Positions 30,998 to 40,409 of a stretch of DNA of 48,186 nucleotides are shown here, one piece after another. The position numbers and the translations under genes are program-made. Origin of the DNA: Actinomycetota bacterium (GTDB lineage Bacteria > Actinomycetota > Acidimicrobiia > Acidimicrobiales > CADCSY01); contig JAHWKL010000004.1 in NCBI GenBank assembly GCA_019347915.1, forward strand, positions 1 through 48,186, given 5' to 3'. The notes under the pieces were generated by a model. The model saw nothing but the letters and a program-made list of their open reading frames with translations. It had not been told where the DNA came from and did no database searches. Numbering within the stretch: the first letter of the stretch is position 1; each line of letters starts with the position of its first letter.

Positions 30998-31959
30998 TGG
31001 CACGCCGCAGCGCCGACGCACGGCTCCGCCGGCTGCTCGCCCTGGTGCCGTGGGTGGTGGCTCAGGACGGGCCGACCCTCGACGAGGTGTGCGCCCGGTT
31101 CGGGCTGACCCAGGACGAGCTGGTGGCCGAGCTCGACCTGCTCTTCCTCTGCGGCGTGCACCCCTTCACGCCGGATTCGCTCATCGACGTGCTGGTGGCC
31201 GACGGGCGGGTGTGGATCCGCTACGCGGACTACCTCGAGCGCCCGCTGCGTCTCACGCCCGAGGAGGGGCTGGCACTGGTGGCCGCCGGGACGGCGTTGC
31301 TCGCCGTCCCCGGGTCCGACGCCGAGGGGCCACTGGCCCGGGGGTTGGCCAAGCTGGCGAGCGTGCTCGGCGTCGACCCCCGGGAGGCGCTGGACATCGA
31401 CCTGGGGTCCGCTCCCGAGGCGGTGCTGGAAGCGCTCAGGGCGGCGATCTCGGCCCGGCGCCAGGTCGAGATCGACTACTACGCGTACGGCCGAGACGAG
31501 CGCACCCGGCGGGTGGTCGACCCGCATGCCGTGTTCGCCGCCGAGGGAGAGTGGTACCTCAGCGCCTACTGCCACCTGGTCCGGGCGCCGCGGCGCTTCC
31601 GGGTCGACCGTGTCCGCTCGATCATCCTGCTCGACCGTCAGTTCGACCGCCGCCAGGAGGTCCAGGCCCGCACCGTGTTCGAACCGGCGCCCAGCGACCC
31701 CCGCGTCGTCCTCGAGCTCGAGCCACGGGCCCGCTGGGTCTGCGAGCGGTACCCGGTGGAGGAGTGCGTCGAGCTCGGCGGTGGGCGTGTCCGGGTGACG
31801 CTGGCGGTGAGCGAACGGGCGTGGCTGGAGCGGCTGCTGCTGAGACTGGGCGGGGCGGCCACGATCGTGCAGGGAGACGACGGAGTCGGGCCTGCCGCCG
31901 CCGCTCGTGTCCTCGATCGTTACCGGCGAGGACCAGCCGTTAGCCTCGGTCCGGAGTGA
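30997..31959 (+). CDS. pafC: WYL-domain transcriptional regulator PafC
   Basis: RLRRLLALVPWVVAQDGPTLDEVCARFGLTQDELVAELDLLFLCGV; RRVVDPHAVFAAEGEWYLSAYCH. Confidence 0.9.
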   Translation: MARRSADARLRRLLALVPWVVAQDGPTLDEVCARFGLTQDELVAELDLLFLCGVHPFTPDSLIDVLVADGRVWIRYADYLERPLRLTPEEGLALVAAGTALLAVPGSDAEGPLARGLAKLASVLGVDPREALDIDLGSAPEAVLEALRAAISARRQVEIDYYAYGRDERTRRVVDPHAVFAAEGEWYLSAYCHLVRAPRRFRVDRVRSIILLDRQFDRRQEVQARTVFEPAPSDPRVVLELEPRARWVCERYPVEECVELGGGRVRVTLAVSERAWLERLLLRLGGAATIVQGDDGVGPAAAARVLDRYRRGPAVSLGPE

Positions 31960-32810
31960 GCGAGCCCCCCGCCCCCCCCGAGATCACCCCCGGTACCCCG
32001 GAGGTCGACAACGCCGCCACGGTGGTGACCCCCGAGCAGGGGGCTCGTGATGGTGACGAGTCCAAAGCCCACGCGTCCGCTCCTGACGTCGACTCGCGTG
32101 AGGAGGACGTGGCCGAAGGCGACCCAGCCGAACACGACCCGGCCGAAGACGAGCCTCCCGAGGACGACCGAGCCGAACACCCGCCCGAAGACGAGGCTCC
32201 CGAAGACGAAGCTCTCGAGCACGACCCGGGGGCACCGGACGTCGCCACCACGGGTTCCACGGCGAGTGGCGGGCGCAGCGCGGGGATCAGCGCGGCCCGC
32301 AACGTCGTCGAGTGGCTGACCATCCTGGGAGGGGCCCTGGTGGTGGCCCTGGTGGTCACCCGGTTCCTGGTGCAGGCCTTTTTCATCCCTTCCCTGTCGA
32401 TGTTCCCGGCGCTGAACAACGGGGACCGGGTGCTCGTGAACAAGCTGAGCTACCGCCTCCACGAGATCCATCGGGGGGACCTGATCGTGTTCGAACGGCC
32501 CTCCGACGACGGGTCCAGCCAGGTGAAGGACCTCATCAAGCGGGTGGTGGCGCTGGAGGGAGAGCGGATCGAGGCCCGGGACGGACGGGTGCTGATCGAC
32601 GGCAAGGCCCTGCCCGAGCCCTACCTGGCACCCAGCGTGCAGACGACCAACCTCGAACCGCTGGTCGTGCCCGAGGGCCACGTCTTCGTCATGGGCGACA
32701 ACCGGGACGACTCCCGCGACAGCCGGTTCTTCGGCCCCCTACCGGAGGAGCTGGTGATCGGCCGGGCCTTCGTCAAGGTCTGGCCGCTCGACGATCTCGA
32801 GCTCCTCTAG
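31956..32810 (+). CDS. lepB: Signal peptidase I with long acidic N-terminal extension
   Basis: FFIPSLSMFPALNNGDRVLVNK, DLIKRVVALEGERIE, FVMGDNRDDSRDSRFFG. Confidence 0.92.
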   Translation: MSEPPAPPEITPGTPEVDNAATVVTPEQGARDGDESKAHASAPDVDSREEDVAEGDPAEHDPAEDEPPEDDRAEHPPEDEAPEDEALEHDPGAPDVATTGSTASGGRSAGISAARNVVEWLTILGGALVVALVVTRFLVQAFFIPSLSMFPALNNGDRVLVNKLSYRLHEIHRGDLIVFERPSDDGSSQVKDLIKRVVALEGERIEARDGRVLIDGKALPEPYLAPSVQTTNLEPLVVPEGHVFVMGDNRDDSRDSRFFGPLPEELVIGRAFVKVWPLDDLELL

Positions 32811-32830
32811 GAAGTCCGGGAGGCCGGTGG

Positions 32831-33565
32831 TCATTCCCGGGGCGTCGAGTCGGGGTGGTTCCCGAGCGCTTCCACCAGGCGGTCGACGTGATCGCTGTAG
32901 ACGCCGTCGACGCCCATGGTCAGGAGGGCGTCGAGCTGCCGCCGGTGCTGGGCCCCCCAGGCGAAGGCCAGACGGCCGAAGCGGTGGAACAGGGTCGTCA
33001 GACCCGGCGTCCAGTCCCCCTCGGGGAGGTTGACGGCGTCGACGCCGGCGGCGGCCAACGCCGACGCCCGTCGCTCGGGGCCCTCGGCGATGCGGCGCAT
33101 CCGCGTCGAGTCGACGACATGAGCTTCTGACGAGAGCTTCCGCCAGGACGCTGCCCGCTGCCAGTCGGAGGAGCACAGCCACAGCCGCCCCGGCGCCTCG
33201 CCCCCGGCCTCCCGGGCCACAGCGACGACCAGGGGCGCGGCTGCATCGTCGCCCACGTCGAGCGAGAGCTCGAAGGCGGTGCCGCAGGCGGCGTAGACCT
33301 CGGCGAGCGAGGGGATCGAGGGCGGCAGCCGGGATCGGGGCATCTCGCTCAGCGGCCGTCGGCGGATGCCCGAGCGCACCATGGGCTCGTGGTGCAGCAC
33401 CGGCTCGCCGTCGGCGCACAGCCACACGTGGCTCTCCAGGCCGGGTGCGCCCAGGTCGAGGGCCCGGCGGAACGCCTCCAGGGTGTTCTCCGGTGCCTCC
33501 CCCCGGGCGCCTCGACGGGCGAAGCCCAGGGGCGGGTCGAGCAGCGAGGGATAGCGGGGGGGCAC
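32831..33565 (-). CDS. Glycerophosphodiester phosphodiesterase-family protein (degenerate active site)
   Basis: GARGEAPENTLEAFRRALDLGAPGLESHVWLCADGEPVLHHEP ... MGVDGVYSDHVDRL. Confidence 0.8.
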   Translation of the reverse strand: MPPRYPSLLDPPLGFARRGARGEAPENTLEAFRRALDLGAPGLESHVWLCADGEPVLHHEPMVRSGIRRRPLSEMPRSRLPPSIPSLAEVYAACGTAFELSLDVGDDAAAPLVVAVAREAGGEAPGRLWLCSSDWQRAASWRKLSSEAHVVDSTRMRRIAEGPERRASALAAAGVDAVNLPEGDWTPGLTTLFHRFGRLAFAWGAQHRRQLDALLTMGVDGVYSDHVDRLVEALGNHPDSTPRE

Positions 33566-33676
33566 CCCGCCATCCTGCCCGACGCGCGCTCAAGGTCGGT
33601 CCCCTGGCCGTCGATGTTCAAGGGGAGGTCGTCCGGTCTTCCCGCCGGGTGCCCATCGACTCGGAGGAGGACGGCC

Positions 33677-34003
33677 ATGGCGAAGGTGCGGGCAAGCTGT
33701 CCCGACTGCGGCAACGTCGAGCTGAGCACCGACGACGTCCAGGTCCGGGTCTGCGTGGACGACGGCGCCGGTACGTACGCCTTCCGATGCCCCGCGTGCC
33801 GGGTGGCGGCGGCCAAGCCGGCCGACGCCCGTGTCGTGCACCTGTTGGTGTCCTGGGGCGCGCCCCTCACGATGTGGCGGATGCCGGCGGAGCTCACCGA
33901 GCCGCACCACGGGCCGCCGCTGACCCACGACGACCTCCTGAGTTTCCACGGCGAGCTGGCCGACGACCGGTCGATTCCCCGTTCGTCCCGTATCGACGAC
34001 TGA
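33677..34003 (+). CDS. Small zinc-ribbon-like protein
   Basis: CPDCGN ... FRCPACR paired CxxC motifs. Confidence 0.65.
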   Translation: MAKVRASCPDCGNVELSTDDVQVRVCVDDGAGTYAFRCPACRVAAAKPADARVVHLLVSWGAPLTMWRMPAELTEPHHGPPLTHDDLLSFHGELADDRSIPRSSRIDD

Positions 34004-34055
34004 CGCGAACTGCAGGAGATCGGCGGCTCGTCGGGCCGCCGGTAGCATTTGGCTC

Positions 34056-34529
34056 GTGTTCAACGTCGGGACGGCCGAGCTGCTGGTCATCCTGCTCGTG
34101 GCGCTACTGGTCCTGGGCCCGAACAAGTTGCCCGACGCCGCCCGCCAGGTCGGCAGGGCGCTCGGCCAGCTCCGGCGCCTGAGCTCCGGCTTCCAGGCCG
34201 AGATGCGCGACGCCCTGCGGGAACCGGTCGAGGGCAAGCCCACCTCCGGTGCCGCCACCACGCCGGTGAAGAACGACGGCGATGGGGCACTGTCGTCGCC
34301 CAAGGCTGGCCATGCGGGCGCCGACGCCACCGCCACGCCGCCCCCGGTGACCGACGGCGCCGGCACCACCGGTGCCGACGTGGAGCACGCTCCGCCGCCG
34401 CCGACCGGCCGCGGCGACGACCCCGTCGGCGGTGACGGTGGGACCACGACCGCCCCGACCGGCCGTGGCGGCACGGCCACCTCCCCGCCCGCCCCCGACG
34501 CGGGCGCAAACGGCAGCACTCCGACCTGA
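34056..34529 (+). CDS. tatA: Twin-arginine translocase subunit TatA/TatB
   Basis: MFNVGTAELLVILLVALLVLGPNKLPDAARQVGRALGQLRR; followed by tatC. Confidence 0.9.
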   Translation: MFNVGTAELLVILLVALLVLGPNKLPDAARQVGRALGQLRRLSSGFQAEMRDALREPVEGKPTSGAATTPVKNDGDGALSSPKAGHAGADATATPPPVTDGAGTTGADVEHAPPPPTGRGDDPVGGDGGTTTAPTGRGGTATSPPAPDAGANGSTPT

Positions 34530-35302
34530 TGGCGCTGCGCTCACGGCGCACCGAGGAGCCGCTCGGCTCCTCGCCGCAGCCGGCCGCCGACGAGAGCATG
34601 ACGCTCGTCGAGCACCTGAACGAGCTTCGCAGCCGGTTGGTCAAGGCGATCATCGCCCTGGTGATCGGCGGCGTGGTGGGTTTCCTGCTCTACCAGCCGG
34701 TGCTCGAGATCCTCCAGGCGCCGTACTGCGAGATCTCCGAGGAGTGCACCTTCATCGTCACCGATCCGCTGGAGAGCTTCTCCATCCGTTTGAAGGTGTC
34801 CGCCTACGTCGGCCTGCTGCTCGCCTCACCGGTGGTGCTGTGGCAACTGTGGCGGTTCATCACCCCGGGGCTGTACGAGAACGAGAAGCGCTACGCCATC
34901 CCCTTCGTGCTCAGCTCGGTGGTGCTCTTCCTTCTCGGCGCCGGTCTGGCCCTGTGGACCTTCCCGAACGCGTTGGAGTTCCTGGTCAAGATCGGCGGCG
35001 AGAGCCTGGAGCCCCTGTACACGCCGAACAAGTACCTGAGCCTGGTGATCTTCATGATGCTGGCGTTCGGGGTCGGCTTCGAGTTCCCCATCGTGCTGGT
35101 CTTCCTGCAGGTGGCCGGCATGCTGACGTGGCAACGCCTGGCGTCGTGGCGCCGGTGGGCCGTGGTGGGCATCTTCGTCATGGTGGCGGTGGTCACCCCG
35201 TCCGGCGACCCCTTCACCCTGTTTGCCCTGGCGCTGCCCATGTACCTGTTCTACGAGTCCTCCATCCTCGTGGGCCGTTTCGTGCTCAAGCGCGGGGCGT
35301 GA
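34529..35302 (+). CDS. tatC: Sec-independent protein translocase TatC
   Basis: MTLVEHLNELRSRLVKAIIALVIGG; multi-TM. Confidence 0.95.
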   Translation: MALRSRRTEEPLGSSPQPAADESMTLVEHLNELRSRLVKAIIALVIGGVVGFLLYQPVLEILQAPYCEISEECTFIVTDPLESFSIRLKVSAYVGLLLASPVVLWQLWRFITPGLYENEKRYAIPFVLSSVVLFLLGAGLALWTFPNALEFLVKIGGESLEPLYTPNKYLSLVIFMMLAFGVGFEFPIVLVFLQVAGMLTWQRLASWRRWAVVGIFVMVAVVTPSGDPFTLFALALPMYLFYESSILVGRFVLKRGA

Positions 35303-38010
35303 CGCCCACCGGTCGCACCGGTTCTTCGCCGGCCGCCGGCGCCATGGAGACGACCGCCGCCGCCCGCCCGTCCGGCTACGACTTCGAGCTCGACGACTTC
35401 CAGCGGCGGGCCATCGCTGCCATCGACGACGGCCAGTCGGTACTGGTCGCCGCACCGACCGGCTCGGGCAAGACGGTGGTGGCCGAGCACGCGGTCGCCG
35501 ACGCCCTCGCCCGAGGTGGCAAGGCCTTCTACACCACGCCCATCAAGGCGCTCTCCAACCAGAAGTACGCCGACTTCTGCCGTCGCTACGGCCCCGAGCG
35601 GGTCGGCCTGCTCACCGGCGACACCAACCGCAACGGTGAGGCCCCCGTGGTGGTCATGACCACCGAGGTCCTGCGCAACATGATCTACGCCGCCTCGCCC
35701 ACGCTCGACGGGCTCCGGTATGTGGTGTTGGACGAGGTGCACTACCTCCAGAACGCCTACCGGGGCCCGGTGTGGGAGGAGGTCATCATCCACCTGGCGC
35801 CCGAGGTGCGCCTGGTGTGCCTGTCGGCGACCGTCTCGAACGCCGAGGAGCTGAGCCACTGGATCACCACCGTGCGGGGGGCGACCGCCGCCGTCATCGA
35901 GGAGCGCCGCCCGGTGGTGCTCCACAACCTCTACCTCGTGGGGGACCGGACCGCCCAGCGCCTCCACCTGCTGCCCACGCTGGTGGACGGGCGGCCCAAC
36001 CCCGAGGCCGCCCGCCTCGATACCGGCGCCGCCCGGGCCCCGGGCGCACGCCACGAGGGCCGCCGGCCGGGCCGTCGCCTCTTCACCCCCAAGCGCTACG
36101 AGGTGGTCGAGCGGCTCGAGGACGAGGGGATGCTGCCGGCCATCTCGTTCATCTTCAGCCGGGCTGGCTGTGACCAGGCCGTGCGCCAGTGCCTCGATGC
36201 CGGCCTGCGCCTGACCACCCCCGAGGAGCGGAACCGCATCCGTTCCATCTGCGACGAGCGCACCGCCGGGCTGTCCGACGACGATCTCGGCGTGCTGGGG
36301 TGGCCGGCGTGGATGGCGGGCATGGAGGCGGGGCTGGCCTCCCACCACGCCGGCATGGTGCCGCCGTTCAAGGAAGCGGTCGAGGCCTGCTTCGCCGCCG
36401 GCCTGGTCAAGATGGTGTTCGCCACCGAGACGCTGGCCCTGGGCATCAACATGCCGGCACGGGCGGTGGTGATCGAGAAGCTGAGCAAGTTCGGCGGCGA
36501 GCGCCACCAGATGCTCACCCCCGGCGAGTACACCCAGCTCACCGGGCGGGCGGGGCGGCGGGGGATCGACGACGTGGGCTACGCGGTCGTCCTGTGGTCG
36601 CCGTTCGTCTCCTTCGACCAGGTGGCGGCCCTGGTCTCGACCCGCACCTTCCCCATCTCGTCGTCGTTCCGGCCGACCTACAACATGGCCGCCAACCTGG
36701 TGCATCGGTACTCGGCTGGTGAAGCGCACCACCTCCTGAACCTCTCCTTCGCCCAGTACCAGGCCGACCAGGAGGTGGTCGCCATGGAGGCGCGCCTCGA
36801 GCGGGCCGAGCGGCGGCTGGCGGCCTCCCGGGCCGAGCTGGTCTGCGACCAGGGCGATGTCGCCGAGCTGCTCGAGCTCCAGCGGCGCCTGGACCAGCGC
36901 CGGACCGAGCCCCGGGCGCGCCGGCACGACCTGGAAGAGGCCCTCGCCCACCTGCGGCCCGGTGACGTGGTGCGCGTCCCCGGCGGCAAGTCGGCCGGGC
37001 CGGCGGTGGTGCTGTCGGCCACGACCCGCCGCGGCGGCATCCAGTTGCGGGTTCTGACACCCAAGCGCCGGCGGCTCACCCTTGACAGCAGCGACTTCGA
37101 CGAGCCCCCCGACCGCCTCGGCCGGGTGGAGCTCCCGCGGCCTTACCAGCCCAACAGCAACGGCTTCCAGCGCCAGGTGGCCACCAGCCTCTCCCGGGCC
37201 CGCCTGGCCAACCCTCGCCGCCGGCAGCGGCACCGTGACCCGGAGGTCGACGAGATGGCCCTCGCCGTCGACCGCCATCCCGCCGCCGCCTGCACCGACC
37301 TTTCCCGCCACCGGCGGGCGTGGGGCCAGGTCGAGCGACTGGAGCGGGAGGTCGCCCGCATCAAGCGCCAGGTCAAGGGCCGCACCGCCACGCTCGCCCG
37401 GCAGTTCGACCGGGTGCTGTCGGTCCTGGAGGAGGCCGAGTACGTCGACGGGTGGTCGTTGACCGAGCGGGGGGCGCGCCTCGGGCGGATCTACCACGAG
37501 TGCGATCTCCTCATCGCCGAGTCCCTCCACGAAGGCGTCTTCGACGACGTGTCGCCTGCGGCCCTGGCCGGGCTGGCCTCGGTCTTCACCTTCGAGGCGC
37601 GGGGTCGGGCGGAGCCACCCGCTCCTGACATCCCCTCCGCCGACCTGCGACGCCGGTGGGGGACGATCCAGCGCCTCTCCGCCCGCCTGGCCGCGGCCGA
37701 GGACCGTGCCGGCCTTCCCCCCACCCGCGAGCCCGACCCCGGTTTCATGGGCCTGGCCGCGGCGTGGGCCGCTGGTGATCCCCTCGACGACGTCCTGGAG
37801 GAGGAAGACCTCTCGGGCGGCGACTTCGTCCGCAACGTCAAGCAGCTCATCGACCTGCTCCGCCAGCTCGGTGACGTCGCCCCGCTGCCGGCGACCGCCA
37901 CCGCCGCCCGATCGGCGGCCGACGCCTTGTTCCGAGGGGTGGTCGAGGCATCGTCGAGGGTCACCGCCGCCGACGTACCGGAGGAGCAGGTCCTGCCGCC
38001 GGCGAGGTGA
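35299..38010 (+). CDS. helY: SKI2-like DEAD/DEAH-box RNA helicase, HelY-like
   Basis: APTGSGKTVVAEHAV, VVLDEVHYLQ, LSATVSNAEEL, QLTGRAGRRGID; same order as the mycobacterial pafBC-tatAC-helY locus. Confidence 0.9.
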   Translation: MTPTGRTGSSPAAGAMETTAAARPSGYDFELDDFQRRAIAAIDDGQSVLVAAPTGSGKTVVAEHAVADALARGGKAFYTTPIKALSNQKYADFCRRYGPERVGLLTGDTNRNGEAPVVVMTTEVLRNMIYAASPTLDGLRYVVLDEVHYLQNAYRGPVWEEVIIHLAPEVRLVCLSATVSNAEELSHWITTVRGATAAVIEERRPVVLHNLYLVGDRTAQRLHLLPTLVDGRPNPEAARLDTGAARAPGARHEGRRPGRRLFTPKRYEVVERLEDEGMLPAISFIFSRAGCDQAVRQCLDAGLRLTTPEERNRIRSICDERTAGLSDDDLGVLGWPAWMAGMEAGLASHHAGMVPPFKEAVEACFAAGLVKMVFATETLALGINMPARAVVIEKLSKFGGERHQMLTPGEYTQLTGRAGRRGIDDVGYAVVLWSPFVSFDQVAALVSTRTFPISSSFRPTYNMAANLVHRYSAGEAHHLLNLSFAQYQADQEVVAMEARLERAERRLAASRAELVCDQGDVAELLELQRRLDQRRTEPRARRHDLEEALAHLRPGDVVRVPGGKSAGPAVVLSATTRRGGIQLRVLTPKRRRLTLDSSDFDEPPDRLGRVELPRPYQPNSNGFQRQVATSLSRARLANPRRRQRHRDPEVDEMALAVDRHPAAACTDLSRHRRAWGQVERLEREVARIKRQVKGRTATLARQFDRVLSVLEEAEYVDGWSLTERGARLGRIYHECDLLIAESLHEGVFDDVSPAALAGLASVFTFEARGRAEPPAPDIPSADLRRRWGTIQRLSARLAAAEDRAGLPPTREPDPGFMGLAAAWAAGDPLDDVLEEEDLSGGDFVRNVKQLIDLLRQLGDVAPLPATATAARSAADALFRGVVEASSRVTAADVPEEQVLPPAR

Positions 38011-38618
38011 CGGTGCGCAAGGGCCAGGCCTGGGGGACCCCGGGTGCCTTGCCCGACCACGGGGTGGTGGTGCGTTCCGACGCCGAGGCACGGGCCGTCG
38101 TGAGCGCCGCCCGGCGGGCGGACGAGCCGGTGCCGCCGTTGGGTCTTCTGGGGGGCGACCTGTGCCGGACCCTGGGCGGGCGAGGGGACGAGGGCCGCCT
38201 GCGGTCGGGAGCGGCAGTCGTCGTGCAGTGCGACCTGGGCTCAGTGCTCGTCGACGGGCGGTTGCACTGGTTCGTGGCCCATCTCGTCGCCCGGCCCCGA
38301 TGGTGGTGGGGACGGACCTTCGTGGCCATGAACGCGGCGTGGTTGGGGGAGTGGAACCTCGGCCCCCGGGCCCACCCTGGTGACGGCGTGCTCGACACCT
38401 ACGACGGGCGCCTGCCGGTGCGACAGCTCCTCGCCGCCCGCGCCCGTCTGCCCCGGGGCGCCCACCTTCCCCATCCCGCCATCTCCGAGCGGCGAGCTCG
38501 CGCCCTCCAGGTGGACCTGGGCCGCGACCTTCCCGTCCGCCTGGACGGCGAGGTGATCACCGCCGGCCGCCGGCTCTCGTTGCGGGCCGAGCCCGACGCC
38601 CTCACCGTGGTGGTGTAG
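38007..38618 (+). CDS. Hypothetical protein resembling the C-terminal domain of YegS/diacylglycerol-kinase-type lipid kinases
   Basis: C-terminal RARALQVDLGRDLPVRLDGEVITAGRRLSLRAEPDALTVVV; no N-terminal kinase motif seen. Confidence 0.5.
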   Translation: MTVRKGQAWGTPGALPDHGVVVRSDAEARAVVSAARRADEPVPPLGLLGGDLCRTLGGRGDEGRLRSGAAVVVQCDLGSVLVDGRLHWFVAHLVARPRWWWGRTFVAMNAAWLGEWNLGPRAHPGDGVLDTYDGRLPVRQLLAARARLPRGAHLPHPAISERRARALQVDLGRDLPVRLDGEVITAGRRLSLRAEPDALTVVV

Positions 38619-38643
38619 GCGCGAGCCCTCCTAGGGTGATTGG

Positions 38644-39822
38644 GTGGACCTGCGCCGGCTGAAGGAGCGCGCGTGCGCCCGCGTCGACGAGCTGGCGCCG
38701 GCGCTCATCACCACGTCCCACCAGATCCACGCCCACCCGGAGCTGTGTTTCGAGGAGCACTTCGCCCACGACCTGCTCACCTCGTTGCTCGAGCGGGAGG
38801 GCGCCGAGGTGACCCGTGGCGCCTACGGCCTCGACACCGCCTTCGACGCCCGGTCCGGCGGCGAGGGGCCCACCGTGGTCGTGTGCTGCGAGTACGACGC
38901 CCTGCCGGGCATCGGCCACGCCTGCGGGCACAACGTCATCGCCGCCGCCACCGCCGGCGCCGGCCTGGCCGCCGCCGCCGTCGCCGAGGAGGCAGGCGGC
39001 CGGGTCCGGGTGCTCGGCACCCCCGCCGAGGAGGGCGGGGCCGGCAAGGTCGAGCTCGCCCGTCGCGGGGCACTCGACGGTGTGGACGCCGCCATGATGG
39101 TTCACCCCGCCGGCGCCGATCTGGCCACCATGGACTCCCTGGCCGCGGCCATGCTCGAGGTCGAGTACTTCGGCGAGGCGGCCCACGCCGCCGCCGCCCC
39201 GCAGCAGGGCCGCAACGCCCTCGACGCCGCCGTCCTCGGGTACCTCAACGTCGCTGCGCTGCGCCAGCACATCGCCGACACCGACCGGGTGCACGGCGTG
39301 TTCACCAAGGGTGGTGACAAGGCCAACATCGTGCCCGACCACACGGCCATGGGGTGGATGGTCCGCTCGGCCCGGGCGCCGTCGCTCGACCCGCTCAAGG
39401 CCCGGGTCCTCGCCTGCTTCGAGGCCGGGGCGCTGGCCACGGGCTGCTCGGTGGAGCACCGCTTCGTCAGCCACGACTACGCCGAGATGGTGGACAACCC
39501 CGTGCTGATCGACCTCTACGCCGCCAACTCCGCCGCCCTGGGCCGGCCGTTGTCCCGGGTGGCCGGTCCTGGGGAGCGGGTCGTGGGCAGCACGGACATG
39601 GGCAACGTGAGCTACCTGGTGCCCTCCATCCACCCCATGATCAAGGTCAGCCCTTCGGGAGTCTCCATCCACTGCGCCGAGTTCGCCCGCCACGCCCGCG
39701 CCCCGGCCGGCGACCGGGCGGTCGTCGACGGGGCCAAGGCACTAGCCATGACCATCGTCGACCTGTGGGTGGCCGAGGGAGCGCTCGACCGGGTCAAGGC
39801 GGCGTTCGCCCCGCCGGCTTAA
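38644..39822 (+). CDS. M20-family amidohydrolase/peptidase (AbgA-like)
   Basis: HAHPELCFEEHFAHDLL, CCEYDALPGIGHACGHNVIAA, GTPAEEGGAGKVEL. Confidence 0.92.
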   Translation: MDLRRLKERACARVDELAPALITTSHQIHAHPELCFEEHFAHDLLTSLLEREGAEVTRGAYGLDTAFDARSGGEGPTVVVCCEYDALPGIGHACGHNVIAAATAGAGLAAAAVAEEAGGRVRVLGTPAEEGGAGKVELARRGALDGVDAAMMVHPAGADLATMDSLAAAMLEVEYFGEAAHAAAAPQQGRNALDAAVLGYLNVAALRQHIADTDRVHGVFTKGGDKANIVPDHTAMGWMVRSARAPSLDPLKARVLACFEAGALATGCSVEHRFVSHDYAEMVDNPVLIDLYAANSAALGRPLSRVAGPGERVVGSTDMGNVSYLVPSIHPMIKVSPSGVSIHCAEFARHARAPAGDRAVVDGAKALAMTIVDLWVAEGALDRVKAAFAPPA

Positions 39823-39825
39823 TCA

Positions 39826-39974
39826 TTGCGCCGGCGATAATCCGCCGTCCGGCCGCCGGCGCAGCCGGCTTGGCCGGACGGAGCAGGATCGAGCGCCGCC
39901 GGAGGCGGCACCGAGCCGTTCCGCGAGCGAAGCGAGCTGTGCTGCTCCGCCTGGCGGCTGCGCAGCCGGCCGCC
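39826..39974 (-). repeat. Palindrome-rich mosaic intergenic repeat, copy B (inverted relative to copy A)
   Basis: Core 39833..39937; hairpin 39845..39881; 21-nt TTGCGCCGGCGATAATCCGCC 39826..39846 is the exact reverse complement of 27201..27221. Confidence 0.9.
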
Positions 39975-39977
39975 CTG

Positions 39978-40409
39978 TCACCGCCGGCGCCGGCGCCGGC
40001 GGACGACCACCCCCACGACGGCGCCGAAGGCCAGGTGGTCGGCGACCTGCACCGCGGTGGGAAGGGCGGCGATGGCGGGGTAGCGGCGCCCCACCACGCC
40101 CAGGTCCAGGCCGGCGATGAGCAGCCCGGCAGCGGCGCCGGCCAGGACCGTGCCGCGCTCGGGGAGGACCAGGGCCAGCAGCGTGGCCCAGCCCAGGGAC
40201 AGGCCGGTGTGGGCGATCACCCCACCTGCCAGCAGCGCCGGGACCGGGCTTTCGGGGGCCACCAGGAGCGTCCCCGCCGCCTGCACCGGTGCGAGGGGGT
40301 CGCCGCCGGTGGCCACGGCATGGAGGGTCGAAGGCAGGCCGCTCGACGCCCACGCCACGGCGCCGGCCACCACCCCGTCGCCCATCGCCGCCGCGGTGCA
40401 GGGGCTCAT
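39978..40409 (-). CDS. Small integral membrane protein, hypothetical
   Basis: 143 aa, several hydrophobic segments, C-terminal poly-Arg. Confidence 0.55.
   Translation of the reverse strand: MSPCTAAAMGDGVVAGAVAWASSGLPSTLHAVATGGDPLAPVQAAGTLLVAPESPVPALLAGGVIAHTGLSLGWATLLALVLPERGTVLAGAAAGLLIAGLDLGVVGRRYPAIAALPTAVQVADHLAFGAVVGVVVRRRRRRR

Noticed and set aside
35251-38091. 946-aa minus-strand ORF
   Set aside because: Antisense shadow of helY; composition typical of a GC-rich out-of-frame translation.
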